Shown piece by piece: positions 24,491-32,927 of a stretch of 64,000 bases of DNA; position 1 is the stretch's first letter, and the number at the start of each line of letters is the position of its first letter. Source of the DNA: CAZLHO01 sp964559455. GTDB lineage: Bacteria; Krumholzibacteriota; Krumholzibacteriia; LZORAL124-64-63. The position numbers were made by a program, and so were the translations under genes. The stretch lies in the NCBI GenBank assembly GCA_964559455.1, contig CAZLHO010000006.1, positions 24,023-88,022 of the forward strand, written 5' to 3'. The notes beneath the pieces were generated by a model. The model had not been told where the DNA came from. It saw only the letters and a program-made list of their open reading frames with translations, and did no database searches.

Positions 24491-25168
24491 TCAGGCTGTG
24501 GGTTCGTCGAAGAAGTCCATCAGGTCCACCGGCATCACCACGGACGAGGCGATGTTCGACATGTGGCCGAGGATGCGCTTGTAGAAGCGCAGGCCCAGCA
24601 CGATGCAGACGGCGTCGTTGGTGCGCATGTCGCCGCGGGTGATCGCCGCGATGCCCGCCTCGGTCTGCAGCTGCAGGGTCCTGGTGCGCGAGATCACGTC
24701 CCGCGCCCGGGATTCGTCGCTGAGCACGAAGGCGTCGCGCGTGACCGAGAAGAGACCGGCCGCCGCGTCGGCGGTCTCGCCCATGTGCTCTCGGTAGAGG
24801 GCGCGGTCGATGTCTGCGGGCAGCAGCTTGTGGGCCACGTCGTAGAGGTTCTTCACGTAGTCGCCGATCCGCTCGCAGTCCTTGACGACGTTGGTGAAGA
24901 TCAAGGCCGAGGCGACGTCGGTCTTGGCGCCCGTCGACAGCCGCAGCACGACGCTGCGCCGGATCTCCCTCTCCATCAGGTTGATGCGCTTGTCGCGGTC
25001 GTAGATCGAGGCCTGGGCCTCGCTCTGGTCGGCGCCGTTGAAGATCATCAGGCTCGCATAGTCGAACATGGCGGCGGCCAGGTCCAGCATCTCGCCGATG
25101 CTGGCGGCGTTCTTGCCGCTCCAGTCGTCGCTCTTGAAGAGATCCTTCAGGGATCCGAAGACGGCCAC
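24491..25168 (-). CDS. PhoU-domain protein
   Basis: 225 residues, all helical, with PhoU landmarks: MLDLAAAMFDYASLMIFNG, YDRDKRINLMEREIRRSVV, and TNVVKDCERIGDYVKNLYDVA, which is the metal-binding E-x-x-D helix. It is downstream of and co-oriented with a Na/phosphate cotransporter-like gene, 14 bases apart. Likely a cytoplasmic regulator of phosphate uptake through that transporter. Confidence 0.9.
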   Translation of the reverse strand: MAVFGSLKDLFKSDDWSGKNAASIGEMLDLAAAMFDYASLMIFNGADQSEAQASIYDRDKRINLMEREIRRSVVLRLSTGAKTDVASALIFTNVVKDCERIGDYVKNLYDVAHKLLPADIDRALYREHMGETADAAAGLFSVTRDAFVLSDESRARDVISRTRTLQLQTEAGIAAITRGDMRTNDAVCIVLGLRFYKRILGHMSNIASSVVMPVDLMDFFDEPTA

Positions 25169-25182
25169 GTTTCCACTCCCGG

Positions 25183-26358
25183 TCAGGGGCGCTGGAGCAC
25201 CCGCGAAATGACGACGAAGATCAGGGGCAGGACGAAGAATACGCCCAGCATATAGTAAAGCGCGAAGGCCTTGTTGCGCGAGGTCCGTAGGGCCAGCAGG
25301 CGGGCCAGGCGGATCGGTACCTTCCGCAGGGGCTTGAAGGGGTAGATGATGGCGATGCCGGTGAGGTTGAAGAGCAGGTGCACCAGCGCCACCGTCACCG
25401 CGGCGACGTTGCCGGTCAGCGAGGCCAGCAGGGCCGTCACGGTGGTGCCCACGTTCGCGCCCAGGGTCACGGCCAGGGCCGTCGTCAGGGGCACGATGCC
25501 GGCGCCGATCAGCGGCACCATCAGGCTGGTCGTGATCGAGCTGCTCTGGACCATCACCGTCACGACCATGCCCAGCAGCATCGCCAGCGGGCCGCTGCGG
25601 CCCAGGTACCTGTTGAAGGCGCCCTCGGCCCGCACCACGACCAGCCGGCGCATCAGCCGGGTCAGCATCGTCAGGGCGAAGAAGAGGGAGGCCAGGGAGA
25701 TCACCAGCATCAAGGTCCCGGCCAGCGCGTCCGGCAGGGGCAGCGGATCGATGAGGGCATGCTGGAAGAACTTGACCGCGGGTTTGACGGCGGCCTTGAC
25801 CGGGCCGTGGAACTCCACGCCCTGGGTCCCGGTCAGGTGGGTCGACAGCCAGCTCGCCGCCCGCTCCAGGTAGTGCGTCGCCTGCTCCAGCGGGAAGAGG
25901 ATGCAGATCGTCATCAGGTTGAAGAAGTCGTGCATCGTGGCGCCGGCGAAGGCGCGGCGGAACTCGGCGCGGCGGCTCATCGAGCCCATGGCGACGATCG
26001 TGTTGGTGACCGTCGTGCCCATGTTGGCCCCCATGATGATGGGGATGGCGCCGCGCACGGTCAGGGCGTCCACGGCCACCAGGCCGACCACGATCGAGGT
26101 CGTGCCCGACGAGCTCTGGATCAGCGATGTGGCCAGCAGGCCGATCATCAGGCCGACGACCGGGCTGGCGGTGGTCGTGATCAGGGCCTCGCTGAAACCG
26201 GCGCCGAAGGCCTTGAAGGCCGCGCCCATCAGGGAGATCGCGAAGAGGAAGAGGTAGAGCAGCGCCAGCAGGGCGGTCGTGCGCAACACCGAGCGCAGGA
26301 CGGAGCCCTGGACCGGGCTGTATGACCCGGAGGCGGGGTTGGCCGGGCTGAGTGGCAT
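25183..26358 (-). CDS. Na+/phosphate cotransporter (NptA/PNaS family)
   Basis: 391 residues from ATG 26358; the longer upstream reading has no membrane character. It has two inverted repeats, each with the substrate motif QSSS: TSLIQSSSGTTSIVVGLV and MVQSSSITTSLMVPLI, plus paired GANMGTTVTNT and GANVGTTVTALLA. About eight or nine membrane helices. Inner-membrane sodium-driven phosphate uptake. The usual C-terminal PhoU domain is encoded separately by the next gene. Confidence 0.93.
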   Translation of the reverse strand: MPLSPANPASGSYSPVQGSVLRSVLRTTALLALLYLFLFAISLMGAAFKAFGAGFSEALITTTASPVVGLMIGLLATSLIQSSSGTTSIVVGLVAVDALTVRGAIPIIMGANMGTTVTNTIVAMGSMSRRAEFRRAFAGATMHDFFNLMTICILFPLEQATHYLERAASWLSTHLTGTQGVEFHGPVKAAVKPAVKFFQHALIDPLPLPDALAGTLMLVISLASLFFALTMLTRLMRRLVVVRAEGAFNRYLGRSGPLAMLLGMVVTVMVQSSSITTSLMVPLIGAGIVPLTTALAVTLGANVGTTVTALLASLTGNVAAVTVALVHLLFNLTGIAIIYPFKPLRKVPIRLARLLALRTSRNKAFALYYMLGVFFVLPLIFVVISRVLQRP

Positions 26359-26450
26359 GGCGATCCGGGCTCGAGGACGGTGAGTGGCGGACGCGACTCC
26401 GCCGTGACGACCGGAAGCTACCGTTCCGGACGGGCCGGGTAAAGGTGATT

Positions 26451-26480
26451 TTGCGCCGCGCCGTGATGATGGGCTATAGT
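26451..26480 (+). promoter_or_regulatory. Promoter of moeA
   Basis: TTGCGC at 26451-26456, 18-base spacer, TATAGT at 26475-26480, about 45 bases before the GTG start and upstream of GGGAGGAGG. Confidence 0.55.
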
Positions 26481-26524
26481 GGCCTTCCGACGGTGTCGAG
26501 AAGCTCTTCCGGGAGGAGGCCGGC

Positions 26525-27757
26525 GTGATCGCTCTGGACGAAGCCCTGCGGCGGCTGGACGAGGCCTGCGCCCCGCGCCTCGCGCCGGCGGAGCCCGCGT
26601 CGACCCGCGAGGCGGCCGGCCGGGTGCTGGCCGCCGACGCCGTGTCGCGTCTGGACATCCCCCCCTTCGACCGCGTGACGATGGACGGCTACGCCATCCC
26701 GCCGGCGCCGGAGGGCCGTCTCTACGAGGTCGCCGGCGAGGTCCGGGCGGGACAGGCGGCCTCGGCGCCGCTGCGGCCGGGCGCCGCCCTCAAGGTCATG
26801 ACCGGCTGCGTCGCCCCGCCCGGGACCGGGCGCGTGGTGATGGTCGAGAAGGCCCGCGAGCGGGACGGCCTGGTCGAGATCCTGGATGGGGGCGGGCCGC
26901 GCAACGTGGCCGCCCGGGGCGAGGACGTCCGCGTCGGGCAGGTCGTCGTTCCCGCCGGCGCCCGGCTGACGCCCCGCGACATCGCCGGCCTGCTGGCCTG
27001 CGGCGTGGCCGAGGTCTCGGCCCGCGCCGTCCCGCGCGTGACCGTGATGGCCACCGGCGACGAGCTGGTCGCCGGCGACCGGGATCTGCCTCCGGGCGCG
27101 ATCTACGACGCCAACACCCCCCTGCTGGCGGGGCTCCTGGCGGCCCACGGCTATGCGGCCCGGACCGAGCCGCCCGTGCCCGACGATCCGGCCGCGACCC
27201 GGGATGCCCTGGCCGCCGCCCTCGCCGTCTCCGACCTGGTCGTGCTGACCGGCGGAGTTTCGATGGGCGACCACGATCACGTGCCCGGCGCCATGAAGGA
27301 ACTGGGCCTGGAGATCGTCTTCGACCGGGTCGCGGTCAAGCCCGGCAAGCCGGCGACCCTGGCCGCGGGGCCGGCGGGCCTGGTGCTGGGGCTGCCCGGC
27401 AACCCCGTGTCGGCTTTCGTGGGCTGCCATCTCTACGTGCTGCCCGCCCTCTCCCGGCTCCAGGGCCGGCGCCTGAGCCCCCGCTTCCTGGAGCTGCGCC
27501 TGGCCGAGGCCTTCGGCGGCGGTCCCGAGCGCCGCCTGCGCCTGCTGCCGGCCCGCCTCGACGCCGAGGCCCGCGTCGTTCCCCTGGCCTTCCACAGCTC
27601 GGGACATCTGCACTCGCTGCTGGCTGCCGAGGGGCTGGTCCGGATCGATCCCGGCGTCTCGGGGCTGCGCGCCGGCGACCGGATCGACTTCTGGCCCCTG
27701 ACGCCGCGGGCCTATCTGTCCCACGCCGGCGACGCCGGGACGGAGGTTGCGCCATGA
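26525..27757 (+). CDS. moeA: Molybdopterin molybdenumtransferase
   Basis: 410 residues from GTG 26525 with GGGAGGAGG upstream. Inserts molybdate into adenylylated molybdopterin. Seen: IPPFDRVTMDGYAI, VMTGCVAPPGTGRVVMVE, VTVMATGDELVAGD, VVLTGGVSMGDHDHVPGAM, KPGKPATLA, GLPGNPVSAFV. Four-base overlap with the mog-like gene downstream forms a two-gene molybdenum cofactor unit. Confidence 0.96.
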   Translation: MIALDEALRRLDEACAPRLAPAEPASTREAAGRVLAADAVSRLDIPPFDRVTMDGYAIPPAPEGRLYEVAGEVRAGQAASAPLRPGAALKVMTGCVAPPGTGRVVMVEKARERDGLVEILDGGGPRNVAARGEDVRVGQVVVPAGARLTPRDIAGLLACGVAEVSARAVPRVTVMATGDELVAGDRDLPPGAIYDANTPLLAGLLAAHGYAARTEPPVPDDPAATRDALAAALAVSDLVVLTGGVSMGDHDHVPGAMKELGLEIVFDRVAVKPGKPATLAAGPAGLVLGLPGNPVSAFVGCHLYVLPALSRLQGRRLSPRFLELRLAEAFGGGPERRLRLLPARLDAEARVVPLAFHSSGHLHSLLAAEGLVRIDPGVSGLRAGDRIDFWPLTPRAYLSHAGDAGTEVAP

Positions 27758-28272
27758 AGCAGGCCAACGACCGGGCGATCAGGGCCGTGGTGATCACGGT
27801 CAGCGACCGGGCCAGCGCCGGCGCCTACGCCGACGAGAGCGGCCCCGCCGCCGAGGCCGCCCTGCGCGACGCGCCGGCCTTCGCGGACCGTCCCCTCGAG
27901 GTGGGCCGGCGCCTGGTGCCCGACGAGCGGGAGCGGATCGCCGCCGCGCTGCGCGACGCCCTGGATGAAGGGGCGGATCTCGTCGTCACGACCGGGGGCA
28001 CGGGCCTGGCGCTCCGGGACGTCACGCCCGAGGCCACGCTCGACGTCGTGGACCGTGAGATCCCCGGCCTGATGGAGATGGTGCGTCGCGAGAGCGCGCG
28101 CCTGGTCCCGACCGCGCCCCTGAGCCGGGCGGTGGCCGGACAGCGGGGGCGGTCCCTGGTCGTCAATCTGCCCGGCAGCCCCCGGGCGGTGCGCGAGTGC
28201 CTGGGGCTGATCCTTCCCCTGTTGCCTCACGCCCTGGCCATGGCCCGGGGTGGCGGGCACACGGACAGTTGA
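27754..28272 (+). CDS. mog: Molybdopterin adenylyltransferase (Mog/MoaB family)
   Basis: 172 residues from ATG 27754 (ATGA overlap with moeA). Adenylylates molybdopterin before metal insertion. Seen: AVVITVSDRASAGAYADESGP, VPDERERIAAALRDA, VVTTGGTGLALRDVTPEAT and SLVVNLPGSPRAVRECLGL. Whether it should be named Mog or MoaB cannot be decided by eye. Confidence 0.93.
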   Translation: MKQANDRAIRAVVITVSDRASAGAYADESGPAAEAALRDAPAFADRPLEVGRRLVPDERERIAAALRDALDEGADLVVTTGGTGLALRDVTPEATLDVVDREIPGLMEMVRRESARLVPTAPLSRAVAGQRGRSLVVNLPGSPRAVRECLGLILPLLPHALAMARGGGHTDS

Positions 28273-28346
28273 TTTATGCTGCCCACCTGGAGGGAGGCCG
28301 TCCTCGCGGTCGTCCGTGATCCCGTTTCATCGACCGAGGAGAGATC

Positions 28347-28736
28347 ATGACCCGCAAGACAATGATGCTGTGCGCGCTGCTGGCCCTGGGCGCGGTCGCG
28401 GTCCTGGCGACCGGCTGCGGCGAGAAGGCCGAGGCCGAGATGACCGTCTGCGAGGGCTGCAGCGCCGAGTACGCCAAGGCCGACACGAAGATCGTCGGCG
28501 GCAAGGCTCTGTGCCCGGCCTGCGCCGAGAAGATGGCCGCGCAGCCCGCCGAGGAGATGCTGGTCTGTACGGCCTGCGGCATGAAGATGGCCGCGTCCGA
28601 GATGACGATGGTCGACGGCAAGCCCTACTGCTCGCATTGCGAGGCTCCGGCCGCCGCCGTCGATGCGGCCAAGGACGCCGCCGCAGCGACCAAGGACGCC
28701 GCCGAGAAGGTGGGCGAGGCGGCTGCGGGTCACTAG
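28347..28736 (+). CDS. Small lipoprotein with two CXXC zinc-ribbon-like units
   Basis: 129 residues, RBS GGAGAG before ATG. Lipobox LATGC at about 20-24. The mature protein has two similar units: VCEGC...LCPAC and VCTACGM...YCSHC, each spaced like a small zinc ribbon or treble clef. A 40-residue Ala/Lys/Asp tail follows (AAKDAAAATKDAAEKVGEAA), resembling LEA/apolipoprotein-type amphipathic repeats. No family is recognised. Perhaps a periplasmic metal or redox binder tethered to the membrane. Followed by its own terminator. Confidence 0.75.
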   Translation: MTRKTMMLCALLALGAVAVLATGCGEKAEAEMTVCEGCSAEYAKADTKIVGGKALCPACAEKMAAQPAEEMLVCTACGMKMAASEMTMVDGKPYCSHCEAPAAAVDAAKDAAAATKDAAEKVGEAAAGH

Positions 28737-28763
28737 GCCGTCGCCATATCCGCAGCGGATCGA

Positions 28764-28787
28764 GGGGGCGCCCGGCGCGCCCCCTTT
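28764..28787 (+). terminator. Intrinsic terminator
   Basis: 8-bp stem (28764-28771 with 28777-28784) followed by TTT; 28 bases after the lipoprotein stop. Confidence 0.65.
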
Positions 28788-28841
28788 CCATTTTCCGCTC
28801 TTCACTGCATATTATGGAGCGATGTTCCGGCCGCGCCGCCG

Positions 28842-28850
28842 TGCTAGAAT
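28842..28850 (+). promoter_or_regulatory. Extended -10 element upstream of def
   Basis: TGCTAGAAT fits an extended -10 (TGn-TATAAT). Similar TGCTAG elements precede the DDAH-type gene (23611-23619) and the FlgD-tail lipoprotein gene (about 38963). The -35 is not clear. Confidence 0.4.
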
Positions 28851-28915
28851 CACGGGAAGCCGGCGCCGCCGCCAACGCCCATCCGCTTCAAGCCAATCGA
28901 GGAGGCCGGACCGAC

Positions 28916-29473
28916 ATGGCCATCCTGAAGATCGCCCGTCTCGGGCACCCCGTCCTTCGCCGCGTCGCCGACCCGATCGACCCCGAGAAGATCCGCTCTC
29001 CGGAGATCCAGGGTCTGATCCGCGACATGCTCGAGTCGATGATCGAGCACAACGGCGTCGGGCTGGCGGCTCCCCAGGTGCATGCCTCCCTGCAGCTGGC
29101 CCTGGTCGGCGGTGACGAGGACGACGAGGGGCGGCCCAAGCTGCGGGTGGTCATCAACCCCGAGATCACCCCGCTCACCGACCGCCGCTTCGGCATGTAC
29201 GAGGGCTGCCTCAGCTTGCCGGGAATGCGCGGCTGGGTCGAACGTCCCGCCACCGTGCGGGCGAAGTATCTGGACGAGAAGGGCGAGCCGGTCGACGTCG
29301 AGCTCGACGGCTTTCCCGCCGTGGTCATGCAGCACGAATGCGATCACCTGCGCGGCGTGCTCTACGTGGACCGCATCGAGGACATGACGAAGTTCGCCTA
29401 CGAGGAGGAGGCCGGACGCTTCCTGCCCGTGGACGAGTTCGACGACGGCCTGGACGACGACAGCGAGGAGTGA
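28916..29473 (+). CDS. def: Peptide deformylase
   Basis: 185 residues from ATG 28916. Removes the formyl group from nascent proteins. Seen in order: GVGLAAPQ, EGCLSLPG and QHECDHL, the three metal/catalytic motifs, with Cys and two His ligands and the catalytic Glu. An acidic C-terminal tail (DEFDDGLDDDSEE) extends past the fold. Followed at 8 bases by a small helical gene. Confidence 0.97.
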   Translation: MAILKIARLGHPVLRRVADPIDPEKIRSPEIQGLIRDMLESMIEHNGVGLAAPQVHASLQLALVGGDEDDEGRPKLRVVINPEITPLTDRRFGMYEGCLSLPGMRGWVERPATVRAKYLDEKGEPVDVELDGFPAVVMQHECDHLRGVLYVDRIEDMTKFAYEEEAGRFLPVDEFDDGLDDDSEE

Positions 29474-29481
29474 CCACGCCC

Positions 29482-29862
29482 ATGAAGGACGCCTATCTGC
29501 ACAAGACCGTCGACGCCTTCAACCAGCGCCGCTACGACGAGGCCGCCCTGCTCGCGCAGAAGGGCCTGGACGCCGCCGTGGGCCGGGACGAGCTGTTCTG
29601 GCTGGGCCTCCTCGAGACCTGCCTGGGCTTCGGCATGATCATGCGCAACAACCTGCCCGCCGCCGAGGAGAAGCTGGTGGCGGCCATCGAGAAGTTGCGT
29701 AACTTTGGCTTCCGCTACGAGGAACTGGAAGTGACCAGCGTCCTGGCGGGCCTGCGCGGCGGCGTGGCCGAGATCCGGTCGGTGCGCGGCGCCCGCAAGC
29801 GGGTCTTCGACGTCAGCCTGCTGCCCACCATGCGCCTGGCCGGGGCCGAGGGCAATCGCTGA
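29482..29862 (+). CDS. Small helical protein, possibly DUF309/TPR-like
   Basis: 126 residues, no signal peptide. Predicted helices include TVDAFNQRRYDEAALLAQKGLDAA and ELFWLGLLETCLGFGMIMRNNLPAAEEKL, similar to the FNxGxYxEAH-type helix pair of DUF309 or a degenerate TPR. Basic C-terminus (RGARKRVFDV). Likely co-transcribed with def and followed by a terminator. Function unknown. Confidence 0.7.
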   Translation: MKDAYLHKTVDAFNQRRYDEAALLAQKGLDAAVGRDELFWLGLLETCLGFGMIMRNNLPAAEEKLVAAIEKLRNFGFRYEELEVTSVLAGLRGGVAEIRSVRGARKRVFDVSLLPTMRLAGAEGNR

Positions 29863-29887
29863 CCCCTGGCTCAGCCTTGCGATTCGG

Positions 29888-29926
29888 GACCCGGCCGGCC
29901 GCCATGCCCGCCGGGTCTCTTTCTTT
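29888..29926 (+). terminator. Intrinsic terminator before mqnE
   Basis: 8-bp stem (29888-29895 with 29910-29917) followed by TCTTTCTTT. Confidence 0.65.
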
Positions 29927-29947
29927 CCGCCGGAGGACGACGTCTCG

Positions 29948-31033
29948 ATGATTCCCCACGACCACCCCCTGCGCGCCGCGGCCGACAAGGTGCTGGCGGG
30001 CGAGCGCCTGGACGAGGCCGACGGTCTGGCCCTGGCCGCCTCGGACGATCTGCCCCTGCTGGGCTGGCTGGCCCACGTCGCCCGGACGCGCCGGCACGGC
30101 GACAAGGTCTTCTACAACGTCAACCGCCACCTGAACCCGACGAACGTCTGCTGCGTGGGCTGCGAGCTCTGCGCCTACGCCGACGACCCCAACGCCGAGG
30201 GCACCTGGTCCTACACGCCCGCCGAATGCGTCGAGATCGCCCGCCGCGACTGGACTCCCGACGTCACCGAATTCCACGTCGTCGGCGGCCTGCATCCGCG
30301 CTGGCCTTTCGCGACCTACGTCGAGATCCTGAGCTCCCTGCGCGCCGCCTTCCCTGCGGTGCACCTGAAGGCCTTCACCATGGTCGAGATCGACTTCCTG
30401 GCCAAGATCGCCAAGAAGAGCGTCCCCGAGACCCTGGGGATCCTGCGCGAGGCCGGCCTGGACAGCTGCCCCGGCGGCGGCGCCGAGATCTTCCACCCCG
30501 AGGTGCGCGACCGCATCGCCTCGCGCAAGATGTCGGCGGAACGCTGGCTCGAGGTGGCCGGAGTCTGCCACCGCGAGGGCCTGAAGACGAATTGCACGAT
30601 GCTCTTCGGCCACATCGAGGAGCCGCGGCACTGGGTCGACCACCTGCTGCGGCTGCGCGCGCAGCAGGACGCGACCGGCGGCTTCCAGTGCTTCATCCCC
30701 CTGGCCTTCCATCCCGCGAACACGAAGTTCGCCGACCTGCCGGGGCCGTCGCTGGGCATGAAGCTGAAGGTGGTCGCCCTGTCGCGTCTGCTGCTGGACA
30801 ACGTGCCGCACGTGAAGGCCTACTGGGTGATGCTGGGCCGCGAGGCGGCCCAGGTGGCGCTGCGCTTCGGGGCCGACGACCTGGACGGCACCGTGGTCGA
30901 CGAGCGGGTGACTTTGGCCGCCGGCGGGGCGGCGGGCAAGGGCATGACCGTACCCGCCATCGAGGCCTTCATCCGCGGCGCCGGTCTGACGCCGGTACGC
31001 CGGGACACGGTTTACAACGAACTGCCGGCCTGA
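29948..31033 (+). CDS. mqnE: Aminofutalosine synthase, radical SAM
   Basis: 361 residues. Makes aminodeoxyfutalosine from chorismate-derived enolpyruvyl-benzoate and SAM in the futalosine route to menaquinone. The motif NVNRHLNPTNVC followed by CCVGCELC gives the CX3CX2C iron-sulfur site; FHVVGGLHPRWPF, CPGGGAEIF and TNCTMLFGHIE are MqnE-like. RBS and ATG are clear. Implies menaquinone-based respiration, consistent with the cytochrome locus. MqnC is less likely given the GGLHP and PGGGAEIF forms. Confidence 0.92.
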   Translation: MIPHDHPLRAAADKVLAGERLDEADGLALAASDDLPLLGWLAHVARTRRHGDKVFYNVNRHLNPTNVCCVGCELCAYADDPNAEGTWSYTPAECVEIARRDWTPDVTEFHVVGGLHPRWPFATYVEILSSLRAAFPAVHLKAFTMVEIDFLAKIAKKSVPETLGILREAGLDSCPGGGAEIFHPEVRDRIASRKMSAERWLEVAGVCHREGLKTNCTMLFGHIEEPRHWVDHLLRLRAQQDATGGFQCFIPLAFHPANTKFADLPGPSLGMKLKVVALSRLLLDNVPHVKAYWVMLGREAAQVALRFGADDLDGTVVDERVTLAAGGAAGKGMTVPAIEAFIRGAGLTPVRRDTVYNELPA

Positions 31034-31036
31034 GCC

Positions 31037-31065
31037 TTGCGGCTGCGGCGGGGTGCCTCTATCGT
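31037..31065 (+). promoter_or_regulatory. Promoter of the PHP gene
   Basis: TTGCGG (31037-31042), 17-base spacer, TATCGT (31060-31065). It lies inside the longest possible reading of the next gene, which argues for the downstream TTG start at 31136. Confidence 0.5.
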
Positions 31066-31135
31066 GAATCCAGGTGGAGGTCGCTCCACATTTCGTCCGG
31101 TCCCGATCCCACATCTTCAGCCCCAGGGTGCCGAC

Positions 31136-31954
31136 TTGCAGCGTGACCACGACATCACCCTCGACGACGACGGCTCCGCCCCCGAAGGCGCGGCCTGGCG
31201 CTGCGCGGACGAATACGCCGGACCCATCCGCCCCTGCGACGTCCGCGGCCTGCTGCACTGCCACACCGCCTACTGCGACGGCGCCCACTCCCTGCGCGAC
31301 ATGGTCGAGACCGCCCGCGACCTGGGCCTGGAGTACCTGGGCTTCAGCGACAAGGCCCGCACGACCGGCCACGCCGAGGGTCTTTGCGCGGTCTCCTTCG
31401 TGCGCCAGCGCGAGGAGATCGAGGCCCTGCGCGAGGAGTTCGCCGACATCCACCTGCTGCACGGCATCGAGGTCGAGGCCGACGCCGACGGCGGGCTGCC
31501 CATGAGCGACGACGATCTGGCCCGCTTCGACTACGTCGTGGCCACCCTGACCAACAGCGGCGAGCTGGGCCCCTCGGCCCGGATGCGACGCGCCCTGAAC
31601 GTGATCGCCAACCCCTACGTGTCGATCCTGGGCCACCCCGTCGGCGAGCTGATGACCTCCGGCGGCGACCTGCCCCTGGACATGGTCGCCCTGCTGCACG
31701 CCGCCGCCGAGGCCGGCGTGGCCCTGGAGGTCGACGCCAACCCCGCCCACCCCAACCTCTGCTGGGACTATTGCTTCCTGGCCCAGGAGCTGGGCGTGCC
31801 GATGGTCATCTCGTCGGACGCGCACCGCGCCGCGCGTCTGGTCGACTACCGCCACGGGGCCGAGTTGATCCGCTCGGCCGGGATCGGCTGCCGACAGGTC
31901 CTGAACACCCTGGACGTCCCGGCGCTGGGCGCCTTCCTGGGGCGCCGCCGCTAG
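31136..31954 (+). CDS. PHP-domain phosphoesterase (PolX C-terminal-like)
   Basis: About 272 residues from TTG 31136 with CAGGGTG upstream. Stand-alone PHP domain like that fused to DNA polymerase X: GLLHCHTAYCDGAHSL with the first metal His pair, GLEYLGFSDKA, LLHGIEVEAD, VVATLTNSG, SILGHPVGELM, VALEVDANPAHPNLCWDYC and VMVISSDAH-type VPMVISSDAHRA. Predicted metal-dependent phosphoesterase in the cytoplasm; substrate unknown. No polymerase domain is present. Confidence 0.88.
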   Translation: MQRDHDITLDDDGSAPEGAAWRCADEYAGPIRPCDVRGLLHCHTAYCDGAHSLRDMVETARDLGLEYLGFSDKARTTGHAEGLCAVSFVRQREEIEALREEFADIHLLHGIEVEADADGGLPMSDDDLARFDYVVATLTNSGELGPSARMRRALNVIANPYVSILGHPVGELMTSGGDLPLDMVALLHAAAEAGVALEVDANPAHPNLCWDYCFLAQELGVPMVISSDAHRAARLVDYRHGAELIRSAGIGCRQVLNTLDVPALGAFLGRRR

Positions 31955-32042
31955 ATTTCCCCCTCCTCCGGTGATAGCATGGCCGCCGGCGCCGCGCCCT
32001 TTCCGCCGCGCCGCGCCCGTCTACCCGCTCGAGGAGGAAACG

Positions 32043-32624
32043 ATGAGGATCCGCATGTACCTGCTGATACCCGTCCTGCTGGCGCTGCCCTTCGCCGCGC
32101 TCGCGCAGGACGCCGCTCCCGATCAGGCCGCGATGATGGAGGCCATGATGAAGGCCGGCGCCCCCGGCCCCGAGCACCAGAAGCTGGCGGCCATGGCCGG
32201 CGACTTCATCTGCAAGTTCACGTCGTTCCAGGGCCCCGCCGGCGAGCCGATGGTCATGGAGGGCACGGTCGAGGCCAAGGCGATCATGGGCGGCCGCTAC
32301 GTGTTCGAGACCGTCGAGATGCCCGGGATGATGGGCATGCCGCCGATGCAGGGCATGGGCCTGTACGGCTACGACAATATCGCCGGCGAATACTTCATGC
32401 TCTGGTGGGACAACTACAGCACCGGCGCCATCGAGGTCCGCGGCGCGATGGACGAGGCCGGCGCGCTGACGATGACCGGCGTCATGACCGACCCGATGGG
32501 CGGCGAGGTGGGCTTCCGCATGGTCAACACCTTCGCCGAGGACGGCTACACCTCGACCTACTACGAGGCCCGCGAGGGCCAGGAAGAGACCAAGACGATG
32601 GAGATCGTGCAGACCCGGAAGTGA
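32043..32624 (+). CDS. Secreted DUF1579 protein
   Basis: 193 residues with signal peptide ending LPFAALAQ. Seen: PGPEHQKLAAMAGDF, GRYVFETVEMPGMMGM and GLYGYDNIAGEYFMLWWDN, a typical DUF1579 lipocalin-like beta barrel. Met-rich (MMEAMMKAGA). RBS GAGGAGG. Its last codons form one copy of a repeat that recurs downstream on the other strand. Function unknown. Confidence 0.85.
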   Translation: MRIRMYLLIPVLLALPFAALAQDAAPDQAAMMEAMMKAGAPGPEHQKLAAMAGDFICKFTSFQGPAGEPMVMEGTVEAKAIMGGRYVFETVEMPGMMGMPPMQGMGLYGYDNIAGEYFMLWWDNYSTGAIEVRGAMDEAGALTMTGVMTDPMGGEVGFRMVNTFAEDGYTSTYYEAREGQEETKTMEIVQTRK

Positions 32625-32632
32625 TGGCCCGG

Positions 32633-32769
32633 AAGGGGTGCGCGCTCCTTCCGTTCGGGGACGAGGGGCAGCCCATCCATGGGCTGCCCCTCTCTTCGCT
32701 CCGGCGTCGGCGGCATCCTGCCGCCGACTGCCTGCGCGGAGCCCCTCACGCAAGGAGCGCGCACCCCTT
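32633..32769. repeat. Perfect 18-bp inverted repeat enclosing two hairpins
   Basis: Arms 32633-32650 and 32752-32769 are exact reverse complements (AAGGGGTGCGCGCTCCTT). The 101 bases between contain a 14-bp perfect hairpin (32663-32692) and an 8-bp hairpin (32708-32726). The left arm begins nine bases after the DUF1579 stop. It could act as a terminator, a REP/MITE-like element or a structured RNA. Confidence 0.7.
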
Positions 32770-32860
32770 GCGGGGCATCATCATCGCTCGAAAGATCTCC
32801 GTCGTTCCGGTCTCTGCCCGGACTCCCGGCGGGTGTCGGCGCGAAGGAATGGCGTCCCTG

Positions 32861-32927
32861 AGCGGAAGGAGCACGACCCCTTTTCGGGCATCCTCGGCGC
32901 GCGGGCGATCTCCATCGTCGTCGTCGC
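32861..32927 (-). repeat. Degenerate extra copy of the same repeat unit
   Basis: On the minus strand this matches the end of the DUF1579 gene plus its left arm: ATGGAGATC, then about 20 variable bases, then AAGGGGT...GCTCCTTCCG. A third copy is at 32750-32820, same strand. Units run from coding end into non-coding sequence. Bases 32928-33261 hold no gene that I can support. Confidence 0.55.
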
